Shown here piece after piece: positions 8,959-17,601 of a stretch of DNA of 64,000 bases. The notes under the pieces are model-generated. The model did not search any database. It was not told the DNA's origin and worked only from the letters and a program-made list of their open reading frames with translations. Positions within the stretch are counted from its first letter, which is position 1. Each line of letters starts with the position of its first letter. The stretch comes from Pelethousia sp034928145. Its GTDB lineage: Bacteria > Bacillota > Clostridia > Christensenellales > CAG-138. Where the stretch lies: positions 140,188-204,187 of the forward strand of contig JAYFPE010000007.1 in the NCBI GenBank assembly GCA_034928145.1, written 5' to 3'. The position numbers and the translations under genes were made by a program.

Positions 8959-9375
8959 ATGAAAACGAGAGAGCAAATATTCGATTTCCTTAAAAAACAG
9001 AAAGTTGCGTTTATCGCCTCTGTGGATGCGGATGGGTTCCCTAACATGAAAGCGATGCTTATGCCCCGCAAAATCGAAGGCGACTGCTTTTATTTTTCCA
9101 CCAACACATCCTCCCTGCGCGTGGCCCAATATAGGAAAAACGCCAAGGCGAGCATCTACTTTTTTAACAAAGGGCGCTTTCGTTACGAGGGCGTGATGTT
9201 GCTCGGCATGATGGAAGTCTTGGAAGATGCCGCGACCAAAGCGGCGATCTGGCTGCCCGGTGATACGATGTTCTACAAACAGGGCGTAACCGATCCGGAT
9301 TACTGCGTGCTCAAATTCACCGCAATCCGCGGCAGGCATTATTGCGATCTAAAAACGGAAGGGTTTGATTTGTAG
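8959..9375 (+). CDS. pyridoxamine 5'-phosphate oxidase-like flavin-binding protein
   Basis: A 138-residue split-barrel protein of the PNPOx-like superfamily, which binds FMN or F420-type flavins. Typical elements are FIASVDADGFPNMKAM at the N terminus, FYFSTNTSSLRVAQYRKN and ASIYFFNKGRFRYEGV, then LKFTAIRGRHYCDLK near the end. These small clostridial members are usually general stress or flavin-reductase-like proteins, not true pyridoxine oxidases. The chosen start has AAAGGA 10 bases upstream; the residues before it lack family similarity. It is a single-gene unit between two terminators. Confidence 0.88.
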   Translation: MKTREQIFDFLKKQKVAFIASVDADGFPNMKAMLMPRKIEGDCFYFSTNTSSLRVAQYRKNAKASIYFFNKGRFRYEGVMLLGMMEVLEDAATKAAIWLPGDTMFYKQGVTDPDYCVLKFTAIRGRHYCDLKTEGFDL

Positions 9376-9394
9376 AGCCTGCCCGATTATAACG

Positions 9395-9430
9395 AAAGGC
9401 TGCCGCGCTCTGTTAAACGCGGCAGCCTTT
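9395..9430. terminator. strong terminator after the PNPOx-like gene
   Basis: A 13-base perfect stem (9395-9407 with 9418-9430), 10-base loop, TTTT after it and AAA before it, so it can serve both strands. Confidence 0.8.
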
Positions 9431-9448
9431 TGTGTTATTTTCCTTATC

Positions 9449-9571
9449 CTACACCTTTTGCAGCGCGCGGCGCACGGAGCCGGGGCCCTGGGAGAGCGCG
9501 GCGGGCAGGGCGATCACCCGGTCGGCCAGGCCCGCTTCCATAACGGTTTCATGTGCATCCCCTCGTGTTGT
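9449..9571 (-). pseudogene. orphan C-terminal gene tail behind an intact start region
   Basis: On the minus strand a 40-codon open stretch reads DAHETVMEAGLADRVIALP and then QGPGSVRRAL before a stop at 9449. It looks like the last residues of a larger enzyme that I cannot name. Immediately upstream, in another frame, AGGGG and ATG (9552 or 9558) form a normal translation start that would give only 12 codons. Further upstream lies the LacI-type operator at 9606-9619. This arrangement fits a deletion that joined the first codons of a sugar gene to the end of the same or a neighbouring gene. Confidence 0.4.
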
Positions 9572-9605
9572 TCAAAATATACCGTATTCCATGTAAAAAT
9601 GCAGC

Positions 9606-9619
9606 CGTTAACGTTAACG
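9606..9619. promoter_or_regulatory. LacI-family operator-like palindrome
   Basis: CGTTAACGTTAACG is a 14-base perfect palindrome that contains the CGTTAACG core seen at 6084-6091 twice in overlap. It sits about 50 bases before the orphan start region on the minus strand. The rest of 9620-9825 shows no gene. Confidence 0.5.
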
Positions 9620-9825
9620 ATTCTATAAACATGCAATGAGTTGATACATGCTTGACAATCGAAATATGGGGAAGCAAAGGGAGGCAAACCGAGTGAGACA
9701 AGAGCGGCGAGATTAACAATTTTATAAGAATCAAACCCTTTATACGGCACAAAAGGGCGTAGAGCCTTTGCGCATTGAAAGGGCGGCATGATCTGCCGCC
9801 CTGAATCATCCATCGTCTTTTATTC

Positions 9826-10794
9826 CTAGCGCGCGTTATAAAGCGTTTCCCGCAGCAATTCCGCATTGGCGGGGATGTCCGCCTGTAAATATTCGCCGTT
9901 GGGCCCGGCGGCTTCCCAGCTATCTGCAGCCGGCAGGATCAGGCTGGCGTATTCAATCTCTTCGGTTTTAAGAATCTCGTAGCCTAGGTCGCGCAGGGCG
10001 ACTAAATCGAGGTTGGTATAAATGTTGCTGAAAACCAGGCTCAGCAGCGGCAGCATAGCCTCCTTGGTGGCCGTTTTGCGCATGTTGAAGATGGCGGAAT
10101 GGATCAGCGCCAAGCTGCGGTCGAGGTTGCCCAGCGGGTTACGCCCGCTCATGCTATCCATGGCATGCACCAGGCTTTGCGTGCCGGTCAGGGTGACCGG
10201 GCCCGCGTGCAGGCCGCCCTCGCCAAGAGCAGCGTTGATATAATTGGCCTCGCTGCGCGTCAGCTGCGTTTGAATGCCGCCCAACAGGTCGATCATAGCC
10301 GCCAGCGAGTGGGTATCCGTGCAAGCGTAATTTTGCAAATCCAGCCCGAAGTTTTCGTTCATGGTATTGACCAGTAGGCCGGGCCCGCCCAATCCATAGG
10401 CTTCGGCCAGGCTTTTTTGGCCGTAACCTTCTACCTCTGCGAGCGTTTGGCCGGCCAGGGCGACAACGGTCAGCTTTTGATCAAAGGCGTTGAAGGAGGC
10501 GATGAAGACCATATCCGCCTGGGCGTTCGCCTGGCCCTGCGGTTGGTTTTGCACGGTGATGAGAACGCTGGTGATGAACTTATCAATTTGATCCTGCGAA
10601 TAGATCTCTACTTGGCTGCCACGCTCCCAGGGAGAACGCCAACCGGACATTTGGCCAATGCGGAAAAGCAGCACGCCGCCGGCGGCCAGCCCTGCCAGCG
10701 CAGCCGCTCCCAAGCAGCAGATGGCGCGGATAAGCCAGCGGCGCAGGGCTTCCGCTTTGCTTTCATTCGGCTGCTTATCGTGCTTCGCGTTCAA
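9826..10794 (-). CDS. LCP (LytR-CpsA-Psr)-family protein lacking key catalytic residues
   Basis: LCP proteins attach polymers to the cell wall from the outer face of the membrane. This 322-residue protein has a short cytoplasmic Lys/Arg-rich head, one membrane segment at about residues 20-46, and an extracellular domain with the LCP trace: LAEAYGLGGPGLLVNTMNENFGL, DLLGGIQTQLT and NYINAALGEGG. The usual IPRD segment after the third strand reads VALAGQTL, and the GR..RQQ segment reads GNLDRSLAL, so most of the arginines and the aspartate that hold the polyprenyl phosphate are missing. It may be a non-catalytic or altered-substrate member. Its ATG overlaps the stop of the upstream glycosidase gene by 4 bases. 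Confidence 0.7.
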   Translation of the reverse strand: MNAKHDKQPNESKAEALRRWLIRAICCLGAAALAGLAAGGVLLFRIGQMSGWRSPWERGSQVEIYSQDQIDKFITSVLITVQNQPQGQANAQADMVFIASFNAFDQKLTVVALAGQTLAEVEGYGQKSLAEAYGLGGPGLLVNTMNENFGLDLQNYACTDTHSLAAMIDLLGGIQTQLTRSEANYINAALGEGGLHAGPVTLTGTQSLVHAMDSMSGRNPLGNLDRSLALIHSAIFNMRKTATKEAMLPLLSLVFSNIYTNLDLVALRDLGYEILKTEEIEYASLILPAADSWEAAGPNGEYLQADIPANAELLRETLYNAR

Positions 10795-11903
10795 CTTATA
10801 TTGCCCTCCGGCGATGCAGTCGGCTTCCGCGTGGGCGAAGGCGTGGGCGCGAACAGTTGATCGGGCGCCAGGTATTCACCGATCACCACCATGTCCAAGA
10901 GGTTGCGCGCTTCGCCCTTGCCTGAAGGCCGATTGATAATTTCGCCGTTAAAAGCCATGATGGCGCTGCCGCCGCCATCGAAATTGTAGGCTTCGGTGAG
11001 CCCCAGGCGAAGGGAAAGGTCAATCATTTCATCAAAATTCATGCCGATGGAATAGCCTTTTTTTCGTCCGTCGATCATCACGAGGCAGTAATGCCCAGGC
11101 TCATAATAACCAACAATGCAGCGCGGGTTGCGGCCTTGGGCATTGACGTCCCCGGCGGCCTTGCCGCCGCGCACCAGCGTGGGCCCGAACTGCCAGCCCT
11201 GCCAAGGGCCATTTTTCATGGCGGCTTTGGTGCGGAAGGTATCAAATTCTTCTGTGACCATGCGCCCGTCGAAATACAATACGCAGGTGGACCGCTCGGG
11301 CCTGGGCGTGCCTTCCGGCAAGGGGATGTAGCCGGTCAGCGGATCCGGCGTGGGGGTGGGGCGCAGGTTGGCCTGGCGGTATAAGATGCCGTTACGGATT
11401 ACCAGACCGCTGAGGAAATCCCCGTTCACGGCGAGGATGGCGTCGTTATTCTTGGCGATTGTCTCCGCGCTCTGGCGTTTGCCCTGGAATTTGCCGCTGG
11501 AGAAGGCCGTACGGAAACAATTGATGTTTCGCATCCAGATATCGGCCACATAGTAGGTCACGCCTTCCTCTTCGACCTTGGTCACGGCAATGCGCAATTC
11601 GTCGCTCTGGTAGCTGTAGTCGGCGTCCACGCCCGTATCATGATCGGGAAAGTGTACATTGGCGATATCCCCGGCTAAGGGGGCGCGGGTTGGGGCGGGG
11701 GTCGGCGTGGGGGTAGGCGAGGGGGAGGGCGTGGCCCGCAAAACGGGCACCGGGGTCGAGTGGGCGGAAAGAAGCAGGTTTTTCTGCTGCTCCCGATAGA
11801 TCCGGCTCAGCAGGAGATCGGCATAGGCCACAGCAAAAACAACGAGCGCCAAAAAACCCGTTATCACCAAGAGCGTTGCGTTTTTGAACCTGCGGCGACC
11901 CAT
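10791..11903 (-). CDS. phosphodiester glycosidase (NAGPA-domain) family protein, membrane-anchored
   Basis: A 370-residue protein with an N-terminal membrane anchor (about residues 8-32), a Pro/Thr/Ser linker (about 50-75) and a NAGPA-type domain. Family motifs are ILAVNGDFLSGLVIRNGILYR, the Asp-rich MIDGRKKGYSIGM and FDGGGSAIMAFNG. Related domains cleave GlcNAc-phosphodiesters or remodel wall polymers. A second Pro/Ser tail (PTPSPTRKPTASPEG) ends the chain. It is the first gene of a two-gene operon with the LCP-like protein, which supports a joint role in cell-surface polymer processing. The start has GGAGG 6 bases upstream. Confidence 0.88.
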   Translation of the reverse strand: MGRRRFKNATLLVITGFLALVVFAVAYADLLLSRIYREQQKNLLLSAHSTPVPVLRATPSPSPTPTPTPAPTRAPLAGDIANVHFPDHDTGVDADYSYQSDELRIAVTKVEEEGVTYYVADIWMRNINCFRTAFSSGKFQGKRQSAETIAKNNDAILAVNGDFLSGLVIRNGILYRQANLRPTPTPDPLTGYIPLPEGTPRPERSTCVLYFDGRMVTEEFDTFRTKAAMKNGPWQGWQFGPTLVRGGKAAGDVNAQGRNPRCIVGYYEPGHYCLVMIDGRKKGYSIGMNFDEMIDLSLRLGLTEAYNFDGGGSAIMAFNGEIINRPSGKGEARNLLDMVVIGEYLAPDQLFAPTPSPTRKPTASPEGNIS

Positions 11904-11961
11904 GCTTCCTCCGTTGCTTCCCGCGTGAAAGCCGCCTAAACAGGCGGCGGGGCGGGCGATA

Positions 11962-12001
11962 CAATTAAGAATATTGTATCCTTAATTGCTTGATGACACA
12001 A
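11962..12001 (-). promoter_or_regulatory. promoter of the glycosidase-LCP operon with overlapping inverted repeat
   Basis: Minus strand: TTGTGT (11996-12001), 17 bases, TACAAT (11973-11978). CAATTAAG (11962-11969) and CTTAATTG (11981-11988) form an 8+8 inverted repeat around the -10 box, a possible operator. The leader also holds a 7-base hairpin (11931-11937 with 11942-11948). The stretch 12002-12236 shows no gene I can support. Confidence 0.6.
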
Positions 12002-12237
12002 GGTTTCTATACGACAAAGAACGCCATTCCACAAATAGCCATTTCGTGCTGCCGGTGGCAGAAATGCCGGGTATCTGGGCCTTTTTGCGCCTGGCCGTCC
12101 AGCGCCGGCGGCAGATACCGGCTGCGGCGGAAACAATTGGCGGCCGCCTGCTTTCCCCAAGCCGGCGCGACTGGGGCATACGGCACGGGTGGACGCAAAT
12201 AACGGGCAGAAATTCTTGCTTTTCGCACGCCGCAGCC

Positions 12238-12266
12238 TTGCTATACATAGAGAGGGATGTTATAAT
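12238..12266 (+). promoter_or_regulatory. promoter of the 2-oxoacid dehydrogenase operon
   Basis: TTGCTA (12238-12243), 17 bases, perfect TATAAT (12261-12266), 54 bases before the E2 start. Confidence 0.75.
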
Positions 12267-12319
12267 ACAACAAAATAACATTGCTTAATATCAAATAGGG
12301 GGGCAATAGGAGGATCGTT

Positions 12320-13639
12320 ATGGCAACCGCAGTCATTATGCCCAGGCAAGGGCAATCTGTCGAAAGCTGCATCATCGGCGAATGGTATAAAAAGGTCGGT
12401 GATCGGGTGGAGGAAGGCGAACTGCTCTTTTCTTACGAAACGGATAAATCCGCCTTTGAGGAGCCGGCCAAGCTGGGGGGCACGCTGCTGGCCATATTTT
12501 ACGGCGTGAACGATGATGTGCCCTGCCTCGAAACCGTGGCTGTGATCGGCGAGCCGGGCGAGGATTACACGCATCTTGCGCCCCGGGGAAGCACACCTGC
12601 GCAGGGGACACCTGCGTATGCTCCTGCGGCAAGCGAACCGGCGGCGGAGCCTATAGCCGCGGCGGCAGCGCCCGCAAGCGCCGGGGCGGCCGAAAGGGGC
12701 ATATCCCCCAGGGCAAGGCAGGCTGCACAGCGGCTCCGGGTAGACCCTGGGGCGGCTCCGGCCAGCGGTCCCCACGGCCGCGTCATTGAACGGGATATGC
12801 TGGCCTTGGCTAAGGAGGGCCGCACCGGCATGGGCCTGGGCGGCAGGCTGACAGAAGCGGACAAGGCTATGGCTGCTGTTGAAGCCGCGCCCGCGGCCGC
12901 TGCAGCGTCAGCGGCTATGCCATCCCCGTCAACCCCTGCTGTGGCTGAATATGAGGACGTGAAGCTGACGAACATCCGCAAAGTGATCGCCAAATCCATG
13001 CAGCAGAGCCTTTCTACCACGGCCCAGCTTACGCATACCTCCTCCTTTGACGCCACGGCCATATTGGCCCTGCGCAAGCAGCTCAAGGCTGCCGGGGAGA
13101 AGATGGCCGTGCCCAATATCACCCTTAACGACATCCTGCTCTTTGCGGTTTCTCGCGTGCTGCCTAAGCACCCGGATTTGAACGCGCACTTTTTTGATGA
13201 TCGAATCCGCCGCTTCAAGGGCGTGCATCTGGGCGTGGCCGTGGATACCCCCCGGGGCCTGATGGTGCCCACCCTCTTCCATGCGGATCAAAAGAGCCTT
13301 TCGCAGATTGCCGCCGAGGCCAAGGCGTTGGCCGCGGCCTGCCAGGATGGCTCCATCAATCCCGATTTATTGCAGGGCGCATCCTTTACTGTCAGCAACC
13401 TGGGCGCGCTGGGCGTGGAGCATTTCACGCCGGTAATCAACCCGCCGCAAGCGGGCATATTGGGCGTAAACTGCATCATCGAGCGGGTGCGTACCGTGGA
13501 GGGGCAGCTCACCGCCTACCCGGCCATGGGCCTTTCCCTCACCTACGACCACCGCGCATTGGATGGCGCGCCTGCCTCCCGCTTTTTGCAGGAGCTGTGC
13601 ACGGCCCTCGAAAACTTCAACGCGCTGCTCATCGGCTAA
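12320..13639 (+). CDS. 2-oxoacid dehydrogenase E2, dihydrolipoyl acyltransferase
   Basis: Core acyltransferase of a pyruvate/acetoin/branched-chain-type dehydrogenase complex. The 439 residues contain one lipoyl domain (1-80, modified Lys43 in YETDKSAFE), an Ala/Pro linker, an E3-binding domain at about 126-162 (ISPRARQAAQRLRVD) and the catalytic domain from about 205, ending with DHRALDG at 410-416 (catalytic His411). AGGAGG precedes the ATG by 7 bases. It heads an E2-E3-E1 operon. No lipoate ligase or acetoin gene accompanies it, so the oxoacid is not fixed by context. Confidence 0.93.
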   Translation: MATAVIMPRQGQSVESCIIGEWYKKVGDRVEEGELLFSYETDKSAFEEPAKLGGTLLAIFYGVNDDVPCLETVAVIGEPGEDYTHLAPRGSTPAQGTPAYAPAASEPAAEPIAAAAAPASAGAAERGISPRARQAAQRLRVDPGAAPASGPHGRVIERDMLALAKEGRTGMGLGGRLTEADKAMAAVEAAPAAAAASAAMPSPSTPAVAEYEDVKLTNIRKVIAKSMQQSLSTTAQLTHTSSFDATAILALRKQLKAAGEKMAVPNITLNDILLFAVSRVLPKHPDLNAHFFDDRIRRFKGVHLGVAVDTPRGLMVPTLFHADQKSLSQIAAEAKALAAACQDGSINPDLLQGASFTVSNLGALGVEHFTPVINPPQAGILGVNCIIERVRTVEGQLTAYPAMGLSLTYDHRALDGAPASRFLQELCTALENFNALLIG

Positions 13640-13651
13640 AAGGAGGCGGCT

Positions 13652-15016
13652 ATGGTATATGATCTGATCGTGCTGGGCGGCGGCCCGGCCGGGTACCTCG
13701 CAAGCGAGCGGGCGGGCCACGCGGGGATGAAAGTCCTATGCATCGAAGAGCGGGCCTTTGGCGGCGTATGCCTCAACGAGGGCTGTGTGCCCACCAAAAC
13801 ATTGCTCTACAGCGCCAAGCTTTACGACGGCGCGGCCCATGGCGAGAAATATGGCGTCAAGGCCGAGGGGCTGGCCATCGACCATGCCAAGGTGATCGCC
13901 CGCAAGGATAAGGTTGTGCGCACGCTGGTGGCGGGCGTGCAGGCTGCGCTCAAGGCCAACGGCGTGGAAACCGTGAAGGCGCGGGGCCGCATCACCGGCC
14001 GCAATGCCCAGGGCTATACCGTGGAAGCGGGCGATGAAACGTATACCGCGAAACGTTTGCTGATCGCCACCGGCTCCTCGGCTGCGGTTCCGCCCATCTC
14101 CGGCCTGAAAGCCGGCATGGAATCAGGCTTCGTACTGACCAACCGGGAGATCCTGGCCATGAAGGAGCCGCCCGAGCGCCTCACCGTGATCGGCGGCGGG
14201 GTCATCGGCCTGGAGATGGCGGCTTACTTTAATTCTATCGGCGCCAAGGTGACGGTGGTGGAGATGCTGGATCATATCGCCGGGGAGAACGATCCGGACC
14301 TGGTGGCCATATTGCAAAAGAATTATGAGAAGAAGGGCGTGGAATTCATCCTCTGTGCCAAGGTGACTGAGGTCAAAGCCGGAACCGTCTACTATGAAAA
14401 GGATGGCCAGGCAGCGCAAATCCCGGCGGATAAGGTGCTGCTTTCCATCGGCCGCAGGCCCAACACGGCGGATATTGGCCTCGAAGCCATCGGCGTGCTC
14501 ACCGAGCGGGGGGCCATCGTAACGGATAGCCGCCTGCGCACCAACCAGCCCGAGGTCTATGCGGCCGGGGATGTAAACGGCCGTTCCATGCTGGCCCACA
14601 CCGCCTACCGCGAGGCCGAGGTGGCCGTGAATACCATGCTCGGCAAGCGGGATACCATGCGTTATACAGCCATCCCCGGCGTGGTTTATACAAACCCCGA
14701 ACTTGCCTCCGTGGGCGAGACCGAATATACGGCTGCGGCCAAAGGCCTGGACGCGCGGGCCGTGAAGCTGCCCATGCAGTATTCCGGCCGCTATGTGGCC
14801 GAGAACGAAGGCGGCAACGGCATATTCAAGCTGGTGGTAGATAACCGGCGCAACACCATCTTAGGGGCCCAGGCCCTATGCAACTATGCCAGCGAATTCA
14901 TCGTGACCGTGGGGACTTTCATCGAGCTGGAAATGACCCTTGATGAGATCAAAGAGATCGTTTTCCCGCACCCCACCGTGGGCGAGGTCATCCGCGAAGC
15001 CGTATTCCAAGCATGA
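13652..15016 (+). CDS. lpdA: dihydrolipoyl dehydrogenase (E3)
   Basis: Reoxidises the lipoyl arm of the E2 protein with NAD+. The 454 residues show the FAD fold GGGPAGYLASE (about 9-19), the redox-active pair Cys40/Cys45 in GGVCLNEGCVPTKT, the NAD fold VIGGGVIGLEMA near 176, the second FAD motif YAAGDVNG near 305 and the C-terminal HPTVGE with the catalytic His. It begins 12 bases after the E2 stop behind an AGGAGG site. Confidence 0.96.
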   Translation: MVYDLIVLGGGPAGYLASERAGHAGMKVLCIEERAFGGVCLNEGCVPTKTLLYSAKLYDGAAHGEKYGVKAEGLAIDHAKVIARKDKVVRTLVAGVQAALKANGVETVKARGRITGRNAQGYTVEAGDETYTAKRLLIATGSSAAVPPISGLKAGMESGFVLTNREILAMKEPPERLTVIGGGVIGLEMAAYFNSIGAKVTVVEMLDHIAGENDPDLVAILQKNYEKKGVEFILCAKVTEVKAGTVYYEKDGQAAQIPADKVLLSIGRRPNTADIGLEAIGVLTERGAIVTDSRLRTNQPEVYAAGDVNGRSMLAHTAYREAEVAVNTMLGKRDTMRYTAIPGVVYTNPELASVGETEYTAAAKGLDARAVKLPMQYSGRYVAENEGGNGIFKLVVDNRRNTILGAQALCNYASEFIVTVGTFIELEMTLDEIKEIVFPHPTVGEVIREAVFQA

Positions 15017-15128
15017 TACGAATTCGCGCTTAATTCCGAAAAAGCTCCTCACCGCTATACAATGTTGCATCGCTCATCCGTATGAAACGCGCAATCAAGC
15101 CGCATCAATCAAAATAAGGAGAAAGATC

Positions 15129-17594
15129 ATGTCCAAATCGTTGTTTATAGACCCGCGGGCCGTGCGCGCGCCCGGCTCCATCACCTTCCCCGCGATCCCG
15201 GGGAACCAATACCCAAAGACCGTAGCGGATGAAAAGGCGAATTTCACCAAGGCTGAGTTCCTTAATATCTACCGGGATATGTGCTACATCCGGGAATTCG
15301 AGACTATGCTCAACCTCATCAAGACCACCGGGGAATACCAGGGCACGGCCTATAACCACCCCGGCCCGGCCCACTTAGGCATCGGCCAGGAGGCGGCCTA
15401 TGTGGGCGCGGCCTATTATCTCACGCCGGAGGATTATACCTTCGGTTCCCACCGCAGCCATGGCGAAATCCTGGCCAAAGGTCTGCGCTCCATCGAGGTG
15501 ATGGAGGAGAGCGCCTTGCAAAAGGTGATGGAGGATTTCTTCGGCGGCAAGACCTACGGTGTGGTTAAGGATGGCTCCAAACCGATTCGTGAGCAGGGCG
15601 TTGACTTTTTGCTCTATGGTATGATGTGCGAAACTTTTGCCAGGGAGAACGGCTTCAACAAGGGCCTGGGCGGCTCTATGCACGCCTTCTTTACCCCGCT
15701 GGGCATTTATCCCAACAACGCCATCGTGGGCGGAAGTGGCACCATCTCCGTAGGCGCGGCGCTCTATAAGCTATGCAACGATAAGGCGGGCGTGGTCGTG
15801 TGCAACATCGGCGACGGCGCCATTGCCTGCGGCCCCGTGTGGGAGGGCTTCATGATGGCCACAATGGACCAGATCAAGCGTCTCTGGCCCGCGGGCAAGC
15901 GCGCCCTGCCCATCATCTTCAACATCAACGATAATTTCTACGGCATGGGCGGCCAGACCCGGGGCGAGACCATGGGCTACGATATGGTGGCCCGCATCGC
16001 CGCCGGCATGGAGCCGGGCGCTTTGCACGCCGAGCGGGTGGATGGCTACAACCCCCTGGCCGTGATCGACGCCTACGCCCGCAAGCTGCCCGTAGCCAAG
16101 GCCGAGGGCCCGGTGCTGCTGGATGTGGTGACCTACCGCATCAGCGGCCACAGCCCCTCCGATTCTTCCAGCTACCGTACCAAGGAGGAGATCGAAGCCT
16201 GGGAGGACCAGGATTCCATCCGCGCATTTGGCGCGCAGCTGGTGGAGGCCGGGGTCTGCGGCGAGAATGAGCTGGATGCCATCCGGCAAAAGGTGGCTGC
16301 GGATATGCTGCGCAACCTGAAGCTTTCTATTGACGACACGGTATCCCCCCGCATCGATATCTTTGGCGGCGAAAAGGATTTCATCGGTGATTTGATGTTC
16401 TCCAACCAGGCCATCCGCTCTATGGATACGAGCAGGCCCAGCGAAATGCTCCTGCCCAAGGAGGAATGCCCCCGCATGCAGCAGATCGCCAAGAAGAGCC
16501 GCTTTGCTTTCGACGAAGCCGGCAAGCCCGTAGCCAAGGCCCGCGTATATCAATACCGCGACGCCATCGCAGAGCCCATTATCAACAAATATTATGAAGA
16601 CCCCACGCTCGTTAGCTTTGGCGAGGATGTGCGTGATTGGGGCGGCGCGTTCGCCGTCTATCGCGGCATGACCGAGGCCGTGCCCTACCACCGCCTTTTC
16701 AACAGCCCCATCGCCGAGGCGGCCATCGTGGGCGCCGCGGTGGGCTATGGCATGAGCGGCGGCCGGGCCGTGGCCGAGCTCATGTATTGCGATTTTCTGG
16801 GGCGTGCCGGTGACGAGGTGTTCAACCAGCTCTCTAAATGGCAGGCCATGAGCGCGGGCATGCTCAAGATGCCCGTGGTGCTGCGTTTGAGCGTAGGCTC
16901 CAAATACGGCGCGCAGCACAGCCAGGATTGGAGCGCCCTCTGCGCCCATATACCGGGCCTCAAGGTGGTTTTTCCGGCCACGCCCTATGACGCGAAGGGC
17001 CTGATGCAAGCCGCCCTCAATGGAACCGACCCGGTGATTTTCCTGGAGAGCCAGCGCATTTACGATGTGGCCGAGCAATTCCACCAGGGCGGCGTGCCAA
17101 TGGAGGAATACGAAATCCCCTTCGGCGCGCCGGATATCAAGCGCGCCGGCAGCGACGTAAGCATCCTCTCCATTGGCGCAACGCTTTACCGCGCCCTGGA
17201 GGCTGCGGATATCCTGCAAGAAAAGTACGGCATAAGCGCAGAGGTGATCGACGCGCGCTCCATCGTGCCCTTCGACTATACGCTGGTGATGGAATCCGTA
17301 AAGAAGACCGGCCGCATCCTCATCACGGGCGACGCCTGCGAGCGCAACAGCTTCATGCGCAACCTCGCTTCCAACATCACCGAGCTCTGCTTCGACGACC
17401 TGGACGCGCCGCCGGTGGTGGTAGGGGCCAAGAACTGGATCACTCCCGCCCATGAGCTGGAGAACGCCTTCTTCCCGCAGCCCGCCTGGATGGTGGACGC
17501 GATCCACCAGCGCATTCTTCCCCTCCCCGGCCACGTGTGCGGCCACAACTGCACGGAGCTCGAGCAGGTGCGGGAAAACAAGCGCGGCATTTAA
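15129..17594 (+). CDS. 2-oxoacid dehydrogenase E1, alpha and beta subunits fused in one chain
   Basis: Thiamine-diphosphate-dependent decarboxylase of the complex. At 821 residues it joins an alpha part (about 1-440; HRSHGE near 108, GLGGSMH near 180, and the ThDP motif GDGAIACG near 228 with INDN near 268) to a beta part (about 515-815; SFGEDVRDWGGAF, FNSPIAEAAIVGAAVGYGM, MYCDFLGRAGDE and ILITGDACER). The ATG at 15129 has AAGGAGAAAG in front; upstream in-frame codons are not E1-like. E1 chains are separate genes in most Firmicutes complexes, so the fusion and the E2-E3-E1 order are notable. The oxoacid specificity cannot be read from the sequence. Confidence 0.92.
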   Translation: MSKSLFIDPRAVRAPGSITFPAIPGNQYPKTVADEKANFTKAEFLNIYRDMCYIREFETMLNLIKTTGEYQGTAYNHPGPAHLGIGQEAAYVGAAYYLTPEDYTFGSHRSHGEILAKGLRSIEVMEESALQKVMEDFFGGKTYGVVKDGSKPIREQGVDFLLYGMMCETFARENGFNKGLGGSMHAFFTPLGIYPNNAIVGGSGTISVGAALYKLCNDKAGVVVCNIGDGAIACGPVWEGFMMATMDQIKRLWPAGKRALPIIFNINDNFYGMGGQTRGETMGYDMVARIAAGMEPGALHAERVDGYNPLAVIDAYARKLPVAKAEGPVLLDVVTYRISGHSPSDSSSYRTKEEIEAWEDQDSIRAFGAQLVEAGVCGENELDAIRQKVAADMLRNLKLSIDDTVSPRIDIFGGEKDFIGDLMFSNQAIRSMDTSRPSEMLLPKEECPRMQQIAKKSRFAFDEAGKPVAKARVYQYRDAIAEPIINKYYEDPTLVSFGEDVRDWGGAFAVYRGMTEAVPYHRLFNSPIAEAAIVGAAVGYGMSGGRAVAELMYCDFLGRAGDEVFNQLSKWQAMSAGMLKMPVVLRLSVGSKYGAQHSQDWSALCAHIPGLKVVFPATPYDAKGLMQAALNGTDPVIFLESQRIYDVAEQFHQGGVPMEEYEIPFGAPDIKRAGSDVSILSIGATLYRALEAADILQEKYGISAEVIDARSIVPFDYTLVMESVKKTGRILITGDACERNSFMRNLASNITELCFDDLDAPPVVVGAKNWITPAHELENAFFPQPAWMVDAIHQRILPLPGHVCGHNCTELEQVRENKRGI

Positions 17595-17601
17595 CCCTCA
17601 A

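Noticed and set aside
11986..12288. Possible 100-codon plus-strand gene upstream of the E2 gene
   Set aside because: No ribosome site, no motif, and it runs through the E2 promoter; treated as non-coding.
15771..17546. Long minus-strand open frame opposite the E1 gene
   Set aside because: Antisense shadow of a clearly conserved dehydrogenase; no ribosome site and no motif.
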